The notes under the pieces: generated by a model | The model's database searches: none | What the model saw: the letters and a program-made list of their open reading frames with translations, nothing else | Told to the model about the DNA's origin: nothing | Program-made: the position numbers and the translations under genes | Part shown: piece after piece, positions 18,347 to 28,411 of the stretch | Layout of the letters: every line of letters starts with the position of its first letter | Position numbering within the stretch: the first letter of the stretch is position 1 | Source of the DNA: Pseudomonas sp. Teo4 | GTDB lineage: Bacteria; Pseudomonadota; Gammaproteobacteria; Pseudomonadales; Pseudomonadaceae | NCBI RefSeq assembly: GCF_034387475.1 | Contig: NZ_JAXCIL010000002.1 | Span: 2,356,001 to 2,420,000, forward strand | Direction of reading: 5' to 3' | DNA length: 64,000 nucleotides

Positions 18347-19873
<1,527 letters not shown>

Positions 19874-19910
19874 TCAGGGCTTGGGCGGGCGAAGTCTCGC
19901 GACGCCGGTA

Positions 19911-20762
19911 TCAGTTGACTTGAGTATCGCCCTGGGGATTGTCGTTTGTCTCAGTGGTCGCGTTTTGCGCCACCGGCAGGTTGCGAGCGATCAGGCCGCG
20001 GTACAGCGCGGCACCCAGGCAAGCGCCGAGAATCGGGGCAAACACCGGTACCAGGAAATAGGGTATGTCCCGTCCGCCAGTGAAGGCGATTTCGCCCCAG
20101 CCTGCCAGGAAAGTCATCAGTTTGGGCCCGAAGTCTCGGGCGGGGTTCATCGCGAAACCGGTCAACGGCCCCATGGCACTGCCGATCACCGCGATCAACA
20201 GGCCGATCAGCAGCGGAGCCATGGCGCCGCGGGGCAGGCCGTTGTTGTCGTCGGTTAGGGCCATGATCACGGCCATGAGAATGGCGGTGATGACCACCTC
20301 GACCAGAAACGCCTGGCCGAAGGACAGCGACGGATGCGGATAGGTCGAGAATACCGACGCCAGTTCCAGGCTGGCCGGGCTGCCACGCAGCATGGCGTGG
20401 GCTTGTTCGAAATCGAAGAACAGGTTGCTGTAAAGGGTGTAGACCAATGCTGCACCGCAGAAGGCGCCGCATACCTGGGCCAGCATGTAGAAAGGCAGTT
20501 TGCGCTTGTCGAAGCCGGCGAACAGGGTGAGGGCGATGCTCACGGCCGGGTTCAGGTGCGCACCGGAAATACCGGCGGTGAGGTAGATCGCCATGCTGAC
20601 GCCCACGCCCCAGATGATGCTGATTTCCCAGAGCCCGAAGCTGGCGCCCGCGACTTTCAAGGCTGCGACGCAGCCGGTACCAAAGAAGATGAGCAGCGCC
20701 GTACCGAGAAATTCGGCCAGGCATTGGCTGGACAGAGTGGGTTCGCGCAGAGCAGTCGTCAT
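19911..20762 (-). CDS. glpF: Glycerol uptake facilitator (aquaglyceroporin)
   Basis: A 283-aa MIP-family channel with six membrane helices and both NPA boxes (HLNPAVS and GFAMNPARDFGP; the Asp after NPAR is typical of glycerol channels). It allows glycerol to diffuse across the inner membrane. The start at 20762 (MTTALREP) is chosen; an in-frame upstream extension of 52 residues covers the promoter region and is not believable. First gene of the glpF-glpK unit. Confidence 0.95.
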   Translation of the reverse strand: MTTALREPTLSSQCLAEFLGTALLIFFGTGCVAALKVAGASFGLWEISIIWGVGVSMAIYLTAGISGAHLNPAVSIALTLFAGFDKRKLPFYMLAQVCGAFCGAALVYTLYSNLFFDFEQAHAMLRGSPASLELASVFSTYPHPSLSFGQAFLVEVVITAILMAVIMALTDDNNGLPRGAMAPLLIGLLIAVIGSAMGPLTGFAMNPARDFGPKLMTFLAGWGEIAFTGGRDIPYFLVPVFAPILGACLGAALYRGLIARNLPVAQNATTETNDNPQGDTQVN

Positions 20763-20853
20763 GTATGACCTCGTTGTTTTTGTTGTGAGGCGCTTGGCGC
20801 TCGACAGCAAAGCCCGACATCGATCCCCATTGACGTCGGGCGGGTACAGGAAA

Positions 20854-20870
20854 TGCACCTTATAAGTGCA
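20854..20870. promoter_or_regulatory. Dyad in the glpF leader
   Basis: TGCAC (20854-20858) and GTGCA (20866-20870) form an inverted repeat around CTTATAA, about 92 bases upstream of the glpF start and downstream of the predicted promoter. It may be an operator or a leader hairpin; its function is unknown. Confidence 0.3.
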
Positions 20871-20879
20871 CCATTTCTT

Positions 20880-20918
20880 CAGAAACGAAAAAATATAGAC
20901 AAGAAACGCTGATGTCAA
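20880..20918 (-). promoter_or_regulatory. glpF promoter with GlpR-like half-sites
   Basis: On the minus strand TTGACA (20913-20918) and TATTTT (20890-20895) are separated by exactly 17 bases. The TTTTCGTTTC that follows (about 20881-20890) resembles the TTTTCGTTT half-site reported for Pseudomonas GlpR, and another CGTTTC lies in the spacer. The arrangement fits repression by GlpR. Confidence 0.5.
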
Positions 20919-21064
20919 AGGTCGAAAGTGAACGCTCGGTCACGAAATGGCCGGCCATTAGGGGCGTGAATCAGCGTGCTAGAGAGGCTTGTCAGCTCTG
21001 CGCTGGCTGGCTTGTGGGATTTATCCTAAAGTAGCCGCCGACCTGTCCCAGACCGGAGTGCTGA

Positions 21065-21535
21065 ATGACCCCCGCCCTCGACCTGTTGAAAAAGGTGCGC
21101 GCCGAACATCGTGTGCACAGTTACGAGCATGACCCCAAATCCGCCTCATACGGGCTGGAAGCCGCAGAGAAGCTCGGGCTAGACCCTCAGCAGGTGTTCA
21201 AGACCCTGTTGGCGAGCAGTGAAAAGGGGGAGCTGTTGGTGGCGGTGGTGCCGGTAGTCGGAACCCTGGACCTGAAGGCACTGGCCCAGGCCGCAGGCGT
21301 GAAGAAGTGCGAGATGGCTGACCCAGCAGTGGCGCAGCGTGCGACGGGCTACCTGGTGGGCGGCATCAGCCCGTTGGGGCAGAAGAAGCGCCTGCGCACC
21401 TTCATCGATGAGTCTGCGCAGAACTTTGCAAGCATTCATGTCAGCGCTGGGCGCCGTGGGCTTGAAGTTGAGCTGGCAGCGGTGGTGTTGGCCGAGCATA
21501 CCCAGGGCAAATTTGCCGGGATTGGCCGAGGCTGA
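21065..21535 (+). CDS. ybaK: Cys-tRNA(Pro) deacylase YbaK
   Basis: A 156-aa protein of the YbaK/EbsC family, which hydrolyses Cys mis-attached to tRNA(Pro). The N terminus [20 protein letters not shown], the loop [21 protein letters not shown] and [20 protein letters not shown] are family hallmarks. The length matches YbaK. It is a single gene, divergent from glpF and convergent with the ABC ATPase gene, with a shared terminator. Confidence 0.92.
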   Translation: MTPALDLLKKVRAEHRVHSYEHDPKSASYGLEAAEKLGLDPQQVFKTLLASSEKGELLVAVVPVVGTLDLKALAQAAGVKKCEMADPAVAQRATGYLVGGISPLGQKKRLRTFIDESAQNFASIHVSAGRRGLEVELAAVVLAEHTQGKFAGIGRG

Positions 21536-21539
21536 AACA

Positions 21540-21566
21540 ACAAGGGCCGCTTCGCGGCCCCTTGTG
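21540..21566. terminator. Terminator between ybaK and the ABC ATPase
   Basis: CAAGGGGCCGC-type complementary arms (CAAGGGCCGC near 21541 and GCGGCCCCTTG near 21555) form a GC-rich hairpin with a TTC loop, 3' of both convergent genes. T runs are short on both sides. Confidence 0.6.
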
Positions 21567-22676
21567 TCAGGTCGCCGAACTGTAGCGACGAACCCCGTTC
21601 TCCTGGCGCGGCAACTGCGCCGCCACACTGCCCGGTACCGGGAACAGCACCAGGTGATCGGCCTTCACGGCAATGCCGACATCTTGACCGACCTGGTGGT
21701 CGATATGGCTGGGGAAAATGGCCTCGAGCTGGCTGCCAGTGGGCAGTTGCAGGCGATACAAGGTCGAGGCCCCGAGGAAACTCTTGCCAACGATCTTGGC
21801 CCGCAGCTCGCTGTCCGGCGCCGGCACGATGTCGTCTGGGCGCAGCAGCACATCCACCCAGCTGCCTTGGGCCATGGTATAGGCTCGGTTACCGCGCAGC
21901 TCGCCCACCTCGGTGTTGACCGATTCATGGCTGCTCATCTGACCACGGATGAAGTAGCCCTGGCCGATGAAACTGGCCACGAATGGCGTCTGCGGCTCGT
22001 GGTAGAGGTTGTAGGGGGTATCCCACTGCTCCAGGCGGCCTTCCTTGAACACGCCGACGTGGTCGCTGACGGCAAAGGCTTCTTCCTGGTCATGGGTCAC
22101 CAGGATGGCACTGGTGCCACGGCTTTTGAGAATGTCACGGACCTCATGGCTCAACCGGCGACGCAGCTCTACGTCAAGGTTGGAGAAGGGTTCGTCGAGC
22201 AGCAGCAATTGAGGCTCGGGGGCCAAGGCGCGGGCCAACGCGACACGCTGTTGCTGGCCGCCGGACAGCTCATGGGGATAGCGTCCACCCAGGCCACCCA
22301 GCTTGACCAGTTCGAGCATCTCCTCGACCACTTCGGCCTGGCGCGGGTGTTTGGCGATGCCGAAGGCGATGTTCTGTGCCACGGTCAGGTGCGGAAACAG
22401 CGCATAGTCTTGAAACACCATGCCGATGCGGCGTTTCTCCGGGGACAGGGTGAAGCCTGCGCGGGAAATGACCTCGCCAGCCAGCTGGATCTCGCCCTCG
22501 TGCACCGGCTCGAAGCCGGCGATGGCGCGCAGGGTGGTGGTCTTGCCGCAACCGGAGGAACCCAGCAGGCAACCGATGTCGCCTGCGTTCAGGTGCAGGT
22601 TGAGGTTCTGGACGATGCGCTGCTCGCCATAGCCGCAGGCGAGGTTGCGCAGGTTGAGCAGTAGGGGTTGACTCAT
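21567..22676 (-). CDS. ABC transporter ATP-binding protein (FbpC/PotA-like)
   Basis: A 369-aa ATPase: Walker A GSSGCGKT (39-46), signature [15 protein letters not shown], Walker [13 protein letters not shown] and H-loop VTHDQ, followed by a C-terminal TOBE-type domain (about 240-369). This build is typical of importers for ferric iron, polyamines or thiosulfate-type solutes. No permease or binding-protein gene is next to it, so its partners must be elsewhere. It starts inside the argF stop (ATGA), implying translational coupling to argF. The substrate is not determinable. Confidence 0.85.
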   Translation of the reverse strand: MSQPLLLNLRNLACGYGEQRIVQNLNLHLNAGDIGCLLGSSGCGKTTTLRAIAGFEPVHEGEIQLAGEVISRAGFTLSPEKRRIGMVFQDYALFPHLTVAQNIAFGIAKHPRQAEVVEEMLELVKLGGLGGRYPHELSGGQQQRVALARALAPEPQLLLLDEPFSNLDVELRRRLSHEVRDILKSRGTSAILVTHDQEEAFAVSDHVGVFKEGRLEQWDTPYNLYHEPQTPFVASFIGQGYFIRGQMSSHESVNTEVGELRGNRAYTMAQGSWVDVLLRPDDIVPAPDSELRAKIVGKSFLGASTLYRLQLPTGSQLEAIFPSHIDHQVGQDVGIAVKADHLVLFPVPGSVAAQLPRQENGVRRYSSAT

Positions 22677-23593
22677 GCGTGGTGGTAAGCCGGTTCTACA
22701 AGGAATTCGAGAAGCGCCTTCTGTGCATGCAGCCGGTTTTCAGCTTCGTCCCAGGCGACCGAGCGTGGGTCGTCGAGCAGGTCCTGGCTGATTTCCTCGC
22801 CACGGTGGGCGGGCAGGCAGTGCATGAAGAGGACATCGGGTGCCGCCAGGTCGAGCAGTTCGCGGGTGACCTGGTAAGGCGCGAAGTGCGCCAGGCGCCG
22901 TGCAGTTTCCTCCTCCTGACCCATGGAAGTCCAGACATCGGTGGTCACCAGGTGTGCACCCCGCACCGCTTCCTTTGGATCACGGACGATTTGCACACGG
23001 TCGCCACCCAACGTGAGGAAACGCTGGTCAGGCTCGTAGCCTTCCGGGCAAGCGATGCGCAGCTGGAAGTCGAATTGCACCGCCGCTTCGATGTACGAGT
23101 TGCACATGTTGAAGCCATCACCGACCCAGGCCACGGTCTTACCCTGGATCGAGCCACGGTGTTCGTGGAAGGTCTGCATGTCGGCCAGCAGCTGGCACGG
23201 GTGCGACTCGTCCGACAGGCCGTTGATTACCGGAACGCGCGAATTGGCGGCGAACTCGGTGAGGGTGCTGTGGGCATGGGTACGGATCATCACCGCGTCG
23301 AGCATGCGCGACATGACGATGGCGCTGTCGGCGATTGGTTCGCCACGACCCAGCTGGGTATCACGTGGCGACAGGAAAATAGCCTGGCCGCCGAGCTGGA
23401 TCATGCCGGCTTCGAACGACAGACGGGTGCGGGTCGAGGACTTCTCGAAGATCATCCCCAGCACACGGTTTTTCAGCGGCTCGAACAGCACGCCTCGGTT
23501 ACGCAGGTCCTTCAGCTCGATGCCTCGACGGATCACGCCGAGCAATTCGTCAGCGGTGAAATCCATCAGGGAGAGAAAGTGCCTAGCGCTCAT
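22673..23593 (-). CDS. argF: Ornithine carbamoyltransferase (anabolic)
   Basis: A 306-aa enzyme converting ornithine and carbamoyl phosphate to citrulline in arginine synthesis. The carbamoyl-phosphate loop is STRTR (53-57), with [11 protein letters not shown] and the C-terminal [12 protein letters not shown]. The length fits anabolic ArgF. The last four bases overlap the downstream ABC ATPase gene. Upstream are a sigma-70-type promoter and tandem ArgR-like half-sites. Confidence 0.95.
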   Translation of the reverse strand: MSARHFLSLMDFTADELLGVIRRGIELKDLRNRGVLFEPLKNRVLGMIFEKSSTRTRLSFEAGMIQLGGQAIFLSPRDTQLGRGEPIADSAIVMSRMLDAVMIRTHAHSTLTEFAANSRVPVINGLSDESHPCQLLADMQTFHEHRGSIQGKTVAWVGDGFNMCNSYIEAAVQFDFQLRIACPEGYEPDQRFLTLGGDRVQIVRDPKEAVRGAHLVTTDVWTSMGQEEETARRLAHFAPYQVTRELLDLAAPDVLFMHCLPAHRGEEISQDLLDDPRSVAWDEAENRLHAQKALLEFLVEPAYHHA

Positions 23594-23697
23594 GATTGAC
23601 TACCTTATCTGCAACGGTATGCAGGTCGACCGTATGGTTTTTTTGACAACGGGAGTGACCTGCGGCGTAAGCCGCACGGGGCGGACGAAATAGGGAA

Positions 23698-23739
23698 AGG
23701 CGCAATACTATAATTAAATGTCGCCTGAAACCAAGAGGG
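23698..23739 (-). promoter_or_regulatory. argF promoter with tandem ArgR half-sites
   Basis: The minus strand has TTGGTT (23729-23734) and TATAGT (23707-23712) 16 bases apart. The plus strand carries two tandem copies of the pseudomonad ArgR half-site pattern TGTCGC-N8-AA-N5: AGGCGC at 23698 (four of six) and an exact TGTCGC at 23719, each followed eight bases later by AA, with a 21-nt period. Binding there would cover the promoter, as expected for repression by arginine. Confidence 0.6.
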
Positions 23740-23955
23740 AGAACAGCGTCTCTGTTGCGAAGGATGTCGTAACCCGCTGAGCCTTGGCTGTTTTTTATTT
23801 GCTACAGAGGTTGTACACGGCTTGTTGGCAATTTGGCAAATGGCTGTCGCAAATCGTGCGCCTGATGTCGGGGGATTCATGGGACGAAGCGCGCTGGCCG
23901 CAGGCAAGGGCCGGGCGCATAGTCGTGCCTGGACAACAACAAGGCAGAGGCGGCC
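23740..23955. other. Intergenic region between argF and the molybdopterin oxidoreductase
   Basis: Together with the argF leader this makes a 362-base divergent gap. No credible ORF was seen. The stretch near 23790-23830 is locally AT-rich (TTTTTTATTTG) and may hold the promoter of the oxidoreductase, but no clear -35/-10 pair could be fixed. Confidence 0.4.
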
Positions 23956-26064
23956 ATGACCAAGACCCTGCATCACCGTGCCTGTCACCTGTGCGAAGCC
24001 ATTTGTGGCCTGAACATCGAAGTCAGTCATGAAGCCGACGGGCGGGCGCGAATCAGCTCCATCAAGGGCGACCCCGAGGACCCGTTCAGCCGTGGCCATA
24101 TCTGCCCCAAAGCGGTGGCGTTGCAGGATATCCAGGACGACCCCGACCGGCTGCGCGTGCCTCACCGGCGCATCGGTGACCAATGGCAGCCGATCAGTTG
24201 GCAAGAGGCCTTCACCTTGGCTGCCGAGAAGCTCTGGTCGGTGCAGCAGGCCCATGGTCGCAATGCCGTCGCGGTCTACCAAGGCAACCCCAGCGTGCAC
24301 AACTATGGGTTGATGACCCACAGCAACTATTTTCTGGGCTTGCTCAAAACCCGCAACCGCTATTCCGCCACCTCGGTGGACCAATTGCCCCAGCACCTGA
24401 CGAGCCATCTGATGTACGGCCACGGGTTGCTGTTGCCGATTCCGGACATCGACCACACAGACTTCATGCTGATTCTGGGCGGCAACCCGTTGGCGTCCAA
24501 CGGCAGCATCATGACCGTGCCGGACGTGGAAAAACGCCTCAAGGCGCTGCGCGCCCGGGGTGGGCAGCTGGTGGTGGTCGACCCGCGGCGCAGCGAAACG
24601 GCGGCGATGGCGGATCGTCATCTGTTCGTGCGCCCCGGTGGGGACGCTGCCTTGTTGTGTGGCCTGCTCAGCACCCTGTTCGATGAGAACCTGGCCCGTG
24701 GCTCGCATTTGCCGGTCGATGGTCTGGAGCGGGTGCGTGAAGCGATTTCGCCGTTGACCGCCGAGAAAATGAGCGCCGTCTGCGGCATTGCTGCTACTGA
24801 CATCCGCCAACTGGCGCGAGATTTCGCCGCTGCAGACAAGGCGGTGTGCTATGGGCGCATGGGCGTGTCGACCCAGGCGTTCGGCAGCCTCTGCCACTGG
24901 CTGGTGCAACTGATCAACCTGGTCACCGGCAACCTCGACCGAGTCGGGGGCGCGTTGTGCACCGAGCCGGCGGTCGACCTGGTGGCCAGCACTTCGGGTG
25001 GGCATTTCAATGCCTGGCAAAGTCGCGTGTCCGGTTTACCGGAATATGGTGGGGAGCTTCCGGTTGCAGCCTTGGCTGAGGAGATGCTCACACCAGGGGA
25101 CGGGCAGATCCGGGCGCTGGTGACCGTGGCCGGTAACCCGGTGCTGTCCACGCCCAATGGCCGGCAACTGGACGTGGCACTGGATGGGCTGGAGTTCATG
25201 CTCAGCATCGATCTATACATCAACGAGACCACCCGCCATGCCGACCTGATTCTGCCATCGACCTCGGCGCTGGAGAACGACCACTACGACACCACGTTCA
25301 ACTTGCTGGCGGTGCGCAATGTCACGCGCTTCAACCAGGCGATACTGGCCAAGCCGGAAGGGGCGCTGCACGACTGGGAGATTTTCGTCGGCCTGGCGCG
25401 GGCATTCGCCGAACGCGCAGGTCTTGAACTCAAGCCGACTGTTGCCCCCGCGCAGATGATCGACATGGCGCTGCGTGGCGGGCGCTATGGCGAGTCTTCC
25501 CCATGGAAGCTTTCGTTGAAAGCCTTGCAGGCGCATCCCCATGGCCTGGATCTGGGCCCGCTGCGTGCGAACCTTGGCGCGCGCCTGCGTACCGACAGCC
25601 AGGCAATCGAGGCGGCACCTCAGGTGCTGCTGGACGACCTGCGTCGACTTGCCTTGCAAGCGCCACCCGTGGCGGGGGAGCTGCTGTTGATTGGCCGGCG
25701 TCACGTGCGCAGCAACAACTCGTGGATGCACAACTTTCATCGACTGGTCAAAGGCAAGCCACGCCACCAGTTGCTGATGCACCCCCAAGACTTGCAGCAA
25801 CGGCAGTTGGAGAGTGGTCAACGTGTGCGTATCCGTTCGCGAACCGGCACGCTGGAGGTCGAAGTACAAGCCTGCGAGGACATGATGCCGGGCGTTGTCA
25901 GCCTGCCCCATGGATACGGCCATGGTCGCCATGGGGTGCAGTTGCAGATCGCCCATGGGCAACCCGGTGTCAGCGCCAATGACCTGACCGATGAGCGTCT
26001 GCGCGACCAGGTTTCCGGTAACGCAGCCCTCAATGGCGTGCCTGTGCAGGTGGAGGCCGCTTGA
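23956..26064 (+). CDS. Molybdopterin-dependent oxidoreductase with N-terminal 4Fe-4S site
   Basis: A 702-aa member of the DMSO reductase superfamily. A 4Fe-4S ligand set is visible at the N terminus (Cys10, Cys13, Cys17, Cys50), followed by the large molybdopterin-binding domains (for example MLILGGNPLASNGSIM) and a C-terminal molydopterin dinucleotide-binding domain (about 590-702). No Tat twin-arginine signal is present, so it is probably cytoplasmic, like assimilatory or formate-type enzymes. No partner subunit lies adjacent. The substrate is unknown; 'formate dehydrogenase-like' would be a guess. Confidence 0.85.
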   Translation: MTKTLHHRACHLCEAICGLNIEVSHEADGRARISSIKGDPEDPFSRGHICPKAVALQDIQDDPDRLRVPHRRIGDQWQPISWQEAFTLAAEKLWSVQQAHGRNAVAVYQGNPSVHNYGLMTHSNYFLGLLKTRNRYSATSVDQLPQHLTSHLMYGHGLLLPIPDIDHTDFMLILGGNPLASNGSIMTVPDVEKRLKALRARGGQLVVVDPRRSETAAMADRHLFVRPGGDAALLCGLLSTLFDENLARGSHLPVDGLERVREAISPLTAEKMSAVCGIAATDIRQLARDFAAADKAVCYGRMGVSTQAFGSLCHWLVQLINLVTGNLDRVGGALCTEPAVDLVASTSGGHFNAWQSRVSGLPEYGGELPVAALAEEMLTPGDGQIRALVTVAGNPVLSTPNGRQLDVALDGLEFMLSIDLYINETTRHADLILPSTSALENDHYDTTFNLLAVRNVTRFNQAILAKPEGALHDWEIFVGLARAFAERAGLELKPTVAPAQMIDMALRGGRYGESSPWKLSLKALQAHPHGLDLGPLRANLGARLRTDSQAIEAAPQVLLDDLRRLALQAPPVAGELLLIGRRHVRSNNSWMHNFHRLVKGKPRHQLLMHPQDLQQRQLESGQRVRIRSRTGTLEVEVQACEDMMPGVVSLPHGYGHGRHGVQLQIAHGQPGVSANDLTDERLRDQVSGNAALNGVPVQVEAA

Positions 26065-26155
26065 GCAACGGTAAGGCCGAGCACGCCGCTCGGCTTTCCG
26101 TTACAATGCGTCACCGTGCCGACGACCGCGTCGGAAAGTTCAGCCGAGGTGCTAC

Positions 26156-26491
26156 ATGGATATCATCGAAACGATCAAAGAGCAGATTGCCAACAACACC
26201 GTTCTGCTTTACATGAAAGGCTCGCCGAATGCCCCGCAGTGTGGCTTCTCTGCGCGTGCCTCGCAGGCTGTGATGGGTTGCGGCGAGAAGTTCGCCTACG
26301 TCGACATCCTGCAGAACCCGGAAATCCGCGCCAACCTGCCAAAGTACGCCAACTGGCCGACCTTCCCGCAACTGTGGGTCGCCGGTGAACTGGTCGGCGG
26401 CAGCGACATCATGCTGGAAATGTTCGAGAAGGGTGAGCTGCAGACCCTGATCAAGGAAGCGGCCGCCAAGGCCAAGGCTTCTGAAGCCTGA
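26156..26491 (+). CDS. grxD: Monothiol glutaredoxin Grx4/GrxD
   Basis: A 111-aa monothiol glutaredoxin with the CGFS active site (residues 29-32, Cys29) after KGSPNAPQ, and the glutathione-binding WPTFPQLWV segment. Members bind a glutathione-coordinated 2Fe-2S cluster and pass it on to Fe-S acceptor proteins. Its position beside bfr and bfd matches the conserved iron-handling neighbourhood of Pseudomonas. Single gene with its own terminator. Confidence 0.95.
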   Translation: MDIIETIKEQIANNTVLLYMKGSPNAPQCGFSARASQAVMGCGEKFAYVDILQNPEIRANLPKYANWPTFPQLWVAGELVGGSDIMLEMFEKGELQTLIKEAAAKAKASEA

Positions 26492-26504
26492 TTTACCCCA
26501 GGCA

Positions 26505-26535
26505 TAAAAAAACCCGCACATTGCGGGTTTTTTTA
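26505..26535. terminator. Bidirectional terminator between grxD and bfr
   Basis: CCCGCA (26513-26518) pairs with TGCGGG (26522-26527), flanked by seven A on one side and seven T on the other, so it works for both convergent genes. Confidence 0.9.
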
Positions 26536-26547
26536 TGGGGTGGGAAT

Positions 26548-27021
26548 TTACTCTTCGCCCATCTGCGACTGCAGGTAGTTCTCGATGCTGATCTTGTCGA
26601 TCAGGCTCAGTTGGGTTTCCAGCCAGTCGATGTGTTCTTCCTCGGATTCGAGGATGTCTTCGAGCAAATCACGCGAGCCGAAGTCGCCGACCGTTTCGCA
26701 GTGAGCGATGGCTGCCTTCAGGTCGACCAGGCCTTTCTGTTCGATCTTCAGGTCGCATTCGAGCATCTCTTTGGTGTGCTCGCCGATCAGCAGCTTGCCC
26801 AGGTCCTGAACGTTGGGGATGCCTTCGAGGAAGAGAATACGCTTGATCAGTTTGTCAGCGTGCTTCATCTCGTCGATGGATTCTTTGTACTCGTGTTTGC
26901 CGAGCTTGTTCAGGCCCCAATCTTCGTACATGCGTGCGTGCAGGAAGTACTGGTTGATTGCGACCAGCTCGTTTCCGAGGATCTTGTTGAGATGCTGGAT
27001 GACGCTTACGTCGCCTTTCAT
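26548..27021 (-). CDS. bfr: Bacterioferritin (BfrB-type)
   Basis: A 157-aa haem-containing ferritin that stores iron as a 24-mer. All ferroxidase ligands are in place: Glu18, Glu51, His54, Glu94, Glu127 and His130. Met52, the haem ligand between subunits, is also present, so it is a true bacterioferritin. The neighbouring bfd gene encodes the ferredoxin that releases the stored iron. A TTGACA-type promoter lies about 65 bases upstream. Confidence 0.95.
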   Translation of the reverse strand: MKGDVSVIQHLNKILGNELVAINQYFLHARMYEDWGLNKLGKHEYKESIDEMKHADKLIKRILFLEGIPNVQDLGKLLIGEHTKEMLECDLKIEQKGLVDLKAAIAHCETVGDFGSRDLLEDILESEEEHIDWLETQLSLIDKISIENYLQSQMGEE

Positions 27022-27065
27022 TTCGGGTTCCTGCCCTGTAGAAGTGTGCCAATACAGAGAAGTTT

Positions 27066-27089
27066 GAGCCTGATAATGGGGTCTGTCAA
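27066..27089 (-). promoter_or_regulatory. Possible bfr promoter
   Basis: TTGACA (27084-27089, minus strand) is followed after about 17 bases by a weak CAAACT -10. The 80 bases further upstream are strikingly AT-rich for this genome, as in an UP element or a nucleoid-protein site. Confidence 0.35.
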
Positions 27090-27176
27090 ACCTAAGTTAT
27101 TGAATAATAAATGAAAATTAATAGGAATAAGAATGTTTGTGAACCGCGTTAGAGCGCTAACTTATTGAATTACAGG

Positions 27177-27206
27177 CATAAAAAAACCGGACACAAGGTC
27201 CGGTTC
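27177..27206 (-). terminator. bfd terminator
   Basis: Minus strand: ACCGGAC, a five-base loop, GTCCGGT and then seven T. A textbook intrinsic terminator 17 bases after the bfd stop. Confidence 0.9.
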
Positions 27207-27222
27207 TTCGAATTCGGGCAAA

Positions 27223-27444
27223 TCAGGCAGCGGTAAATTCCACTGGGTAGGGCAGGGCGGCATGCTGGCTCGCCTGGATTTCGGTCAGGGTCTCGCGGAC
27301 CACCTCTTTGGCCAGACAGGCACATTTGCCACACTGGCTGGCGACGTTCGTCGCGGCTCGCACTTCCTTGTAACTGCAGCATCCTTCATAGATCGCATCG
27401 CGGATCTGTCCGTCGGTAACGCCGACACAAAGACACACATACAT
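27223..27444 (-). CDS. bfd: Bacterioferritin-associated ferredoxin
   Basis: A 73-aa BFD-fold 2Fe-2S protein. Ligand cysteines are Cys4 and Cys6 (VCLC) and Cys38 and Cys41 (CGKC), the spacing of Bfd. In P. aeruginosa, Bfd docks on BfrB and reduces its haem to mobilise core iron; the same pairing is likely here because bfr is adjacent. A Fur-like site overlaps its promoter, consistent with expression during iron limitation. Confidence 0.95.
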   Translation of the reverse strand: MYVCLCVGVTDGQIRDAIYEGCCSYKEVRAATNVASQCGKCACLAKEVVRETLTEIQASQHAALPYPVEFTAA

Positions 27445-27484
27445 AAAGGCTGACCATCGTTGGTTGGGTCGATGGGTTGGAGCT

Positions 27485-27509
27485 TAATGTTAATGAGAAT
27501 GCTTGTCAA
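27485..27509 (-). promoter_or_regulatory. bfd promoter with overlapping Fur-like box
   Basis: Minus strand: TTGACA (27504-27509) and, 17 bases on, TAAGCT. The spacer GCATTCTCATTAACATTA matches the repeating NAT-A/T-AT pattern of Fur boxes. Fur with iron would cover the promoter. Confidence 0.55.
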
Positions 27510-27658
27510 AGGACTTTCGGAGAGGGCCGTGCTTGAGCGACCGGCGGTTGAATTCGGACTGTCACCGCAAGCCGTGTATGATGGTCGGCCTTTGTTGGAT
27601 GTCGGGCAAGCCAGCCTTGCACCGGCAAACGATTCTTCACTCTCATCAGGAGATAGCA

Positions 27659-28261
27659 ATGAGCGTACTCGTTGGCAAACAAGCCCCCGACTTCACCGTA
27701 CCTGCCGTACTGGGCAACGGCGAGATCGTCGACAGCTTCAACCTGGCTTCGGCCATCAAGGGCAAGTACGGCCTGGTGTTCTTCTACCCGCTGGACTTCA
27801 CCTTCGTCTGCCCGTCCGAGCTGATCGCTCTGGACAACCGCATTCCTGACTTCCAGGCGCGCAACGTGGAAGTGATCGGCGTGTCGATCGACTCGCACTT
27901 CACCCACAACGCCTGGCGTAACACCCCGGTCAACAACGGCGGCATCGGCCAGGTCAAGTACACCCTGGCTGCTGACATCTCCCACGAAATCTGCAAAGCC
28001 TACGACGTCGAGTCCGAAGGCGGCGTGGCTTTCCGTGGCGCCTTCCTGATCGACACCAACGGTGTTGTTCGCTCGCAGATCGTCAACGACCTGCCACTGG
28101 GCCGTAACATGGACGAGCTGCTGCGTCTGGTCGACGCTCTGCAATTCCACGAAGAGCACGGCGAAGTCTGCCCTGCCAACTGGAAAAAAGGCGACCAGGG
28201 CATGACCGCTTCGCCGGAAGGCGTCGCTGCCTACCTGAGCGAGAACGCTGGCAAGCTGTAA
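27659..28261 (+). CDS. Two-cysteine peroxiredoxin (AhpC/TSA family)
   Basis: A 200-aa typical 2-Cys peroxiredoxin that reduces peroxides. The peroxidatic Cys51 lies in DFTFVCPSE and the resolving Cys171 in HGEVCPANW. The start at 27659 is preferred over an in-frame ATG 156 bases upstream because of the AGGAG upstream and the conserved N terminus MSVLVGKQAPDF. It is divergent from bfd and ends at an intrinsic terminator. No AhpF-like reductase is adjacent, so it is probably recycled by thioredoxin. Confidence 0.93.
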   Translation: MSVLVGKQAPDFTVPAVLGNGEIVDSFNLASAIKGKYGLVFFYPLDFTFVCPSELIALDNRIPDFQARNVEVIGVSIDSHFTHNAWRNTPVNNGGIGQVKYTLAADISHEICKAYDVESEGGVAFRGAFLIDTNGVVRSQIVNDLPLGRNMDELLRLVDALQFHEEHGEVCPANWKKGDQGMTASPEGVAAYLSENAGKL

Positions 28262-28274
28262 TTGCCGCGTGCAT

Positions 28275-28306
28275 GAAAAAACCGGCCCAGGTGGCCGGTT
28301 TTTTTG
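28275..28306 (+). terminator. Terminator after the peroxiredoxin gene
   Basis: ACCGGCC and GGCCGGT arms with a short loop, preceded by A6 and followed by T7, 15 bases after the stop. Confidence 0.9.
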
Positions 28307-28340
28307 TGTCTGGGCTCGATGCACCCAGTGGCGGGTTCGG

Positions 28341-28403
28341 CCTCATCGCCGGCAAGCCGGCTCCTACACCGTATCTGTGGGAGCCGGCTTGCCGGCGATG
28401 AGG
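28341..28403. repeat. REP inverted-repeat pair (GCAAGCC-type)
   Basis: CCTCATCGCCGGCAAGCCGG and its inverted copy face each other across about 20 bases, between the peroxiredoxin terminator and the 3' end of rnt. Confidence 0.85.
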
Positions 28404-28411
28404 TCTTCAAC

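Noticed and set aside
23605-25020. 471-aa minus-strand frame overlapping the argF promoter and the oxidoreductase
   Set aside because: It runs through the argF promoter and the 4Fe-4S coding region of the opposite gene; no motif.
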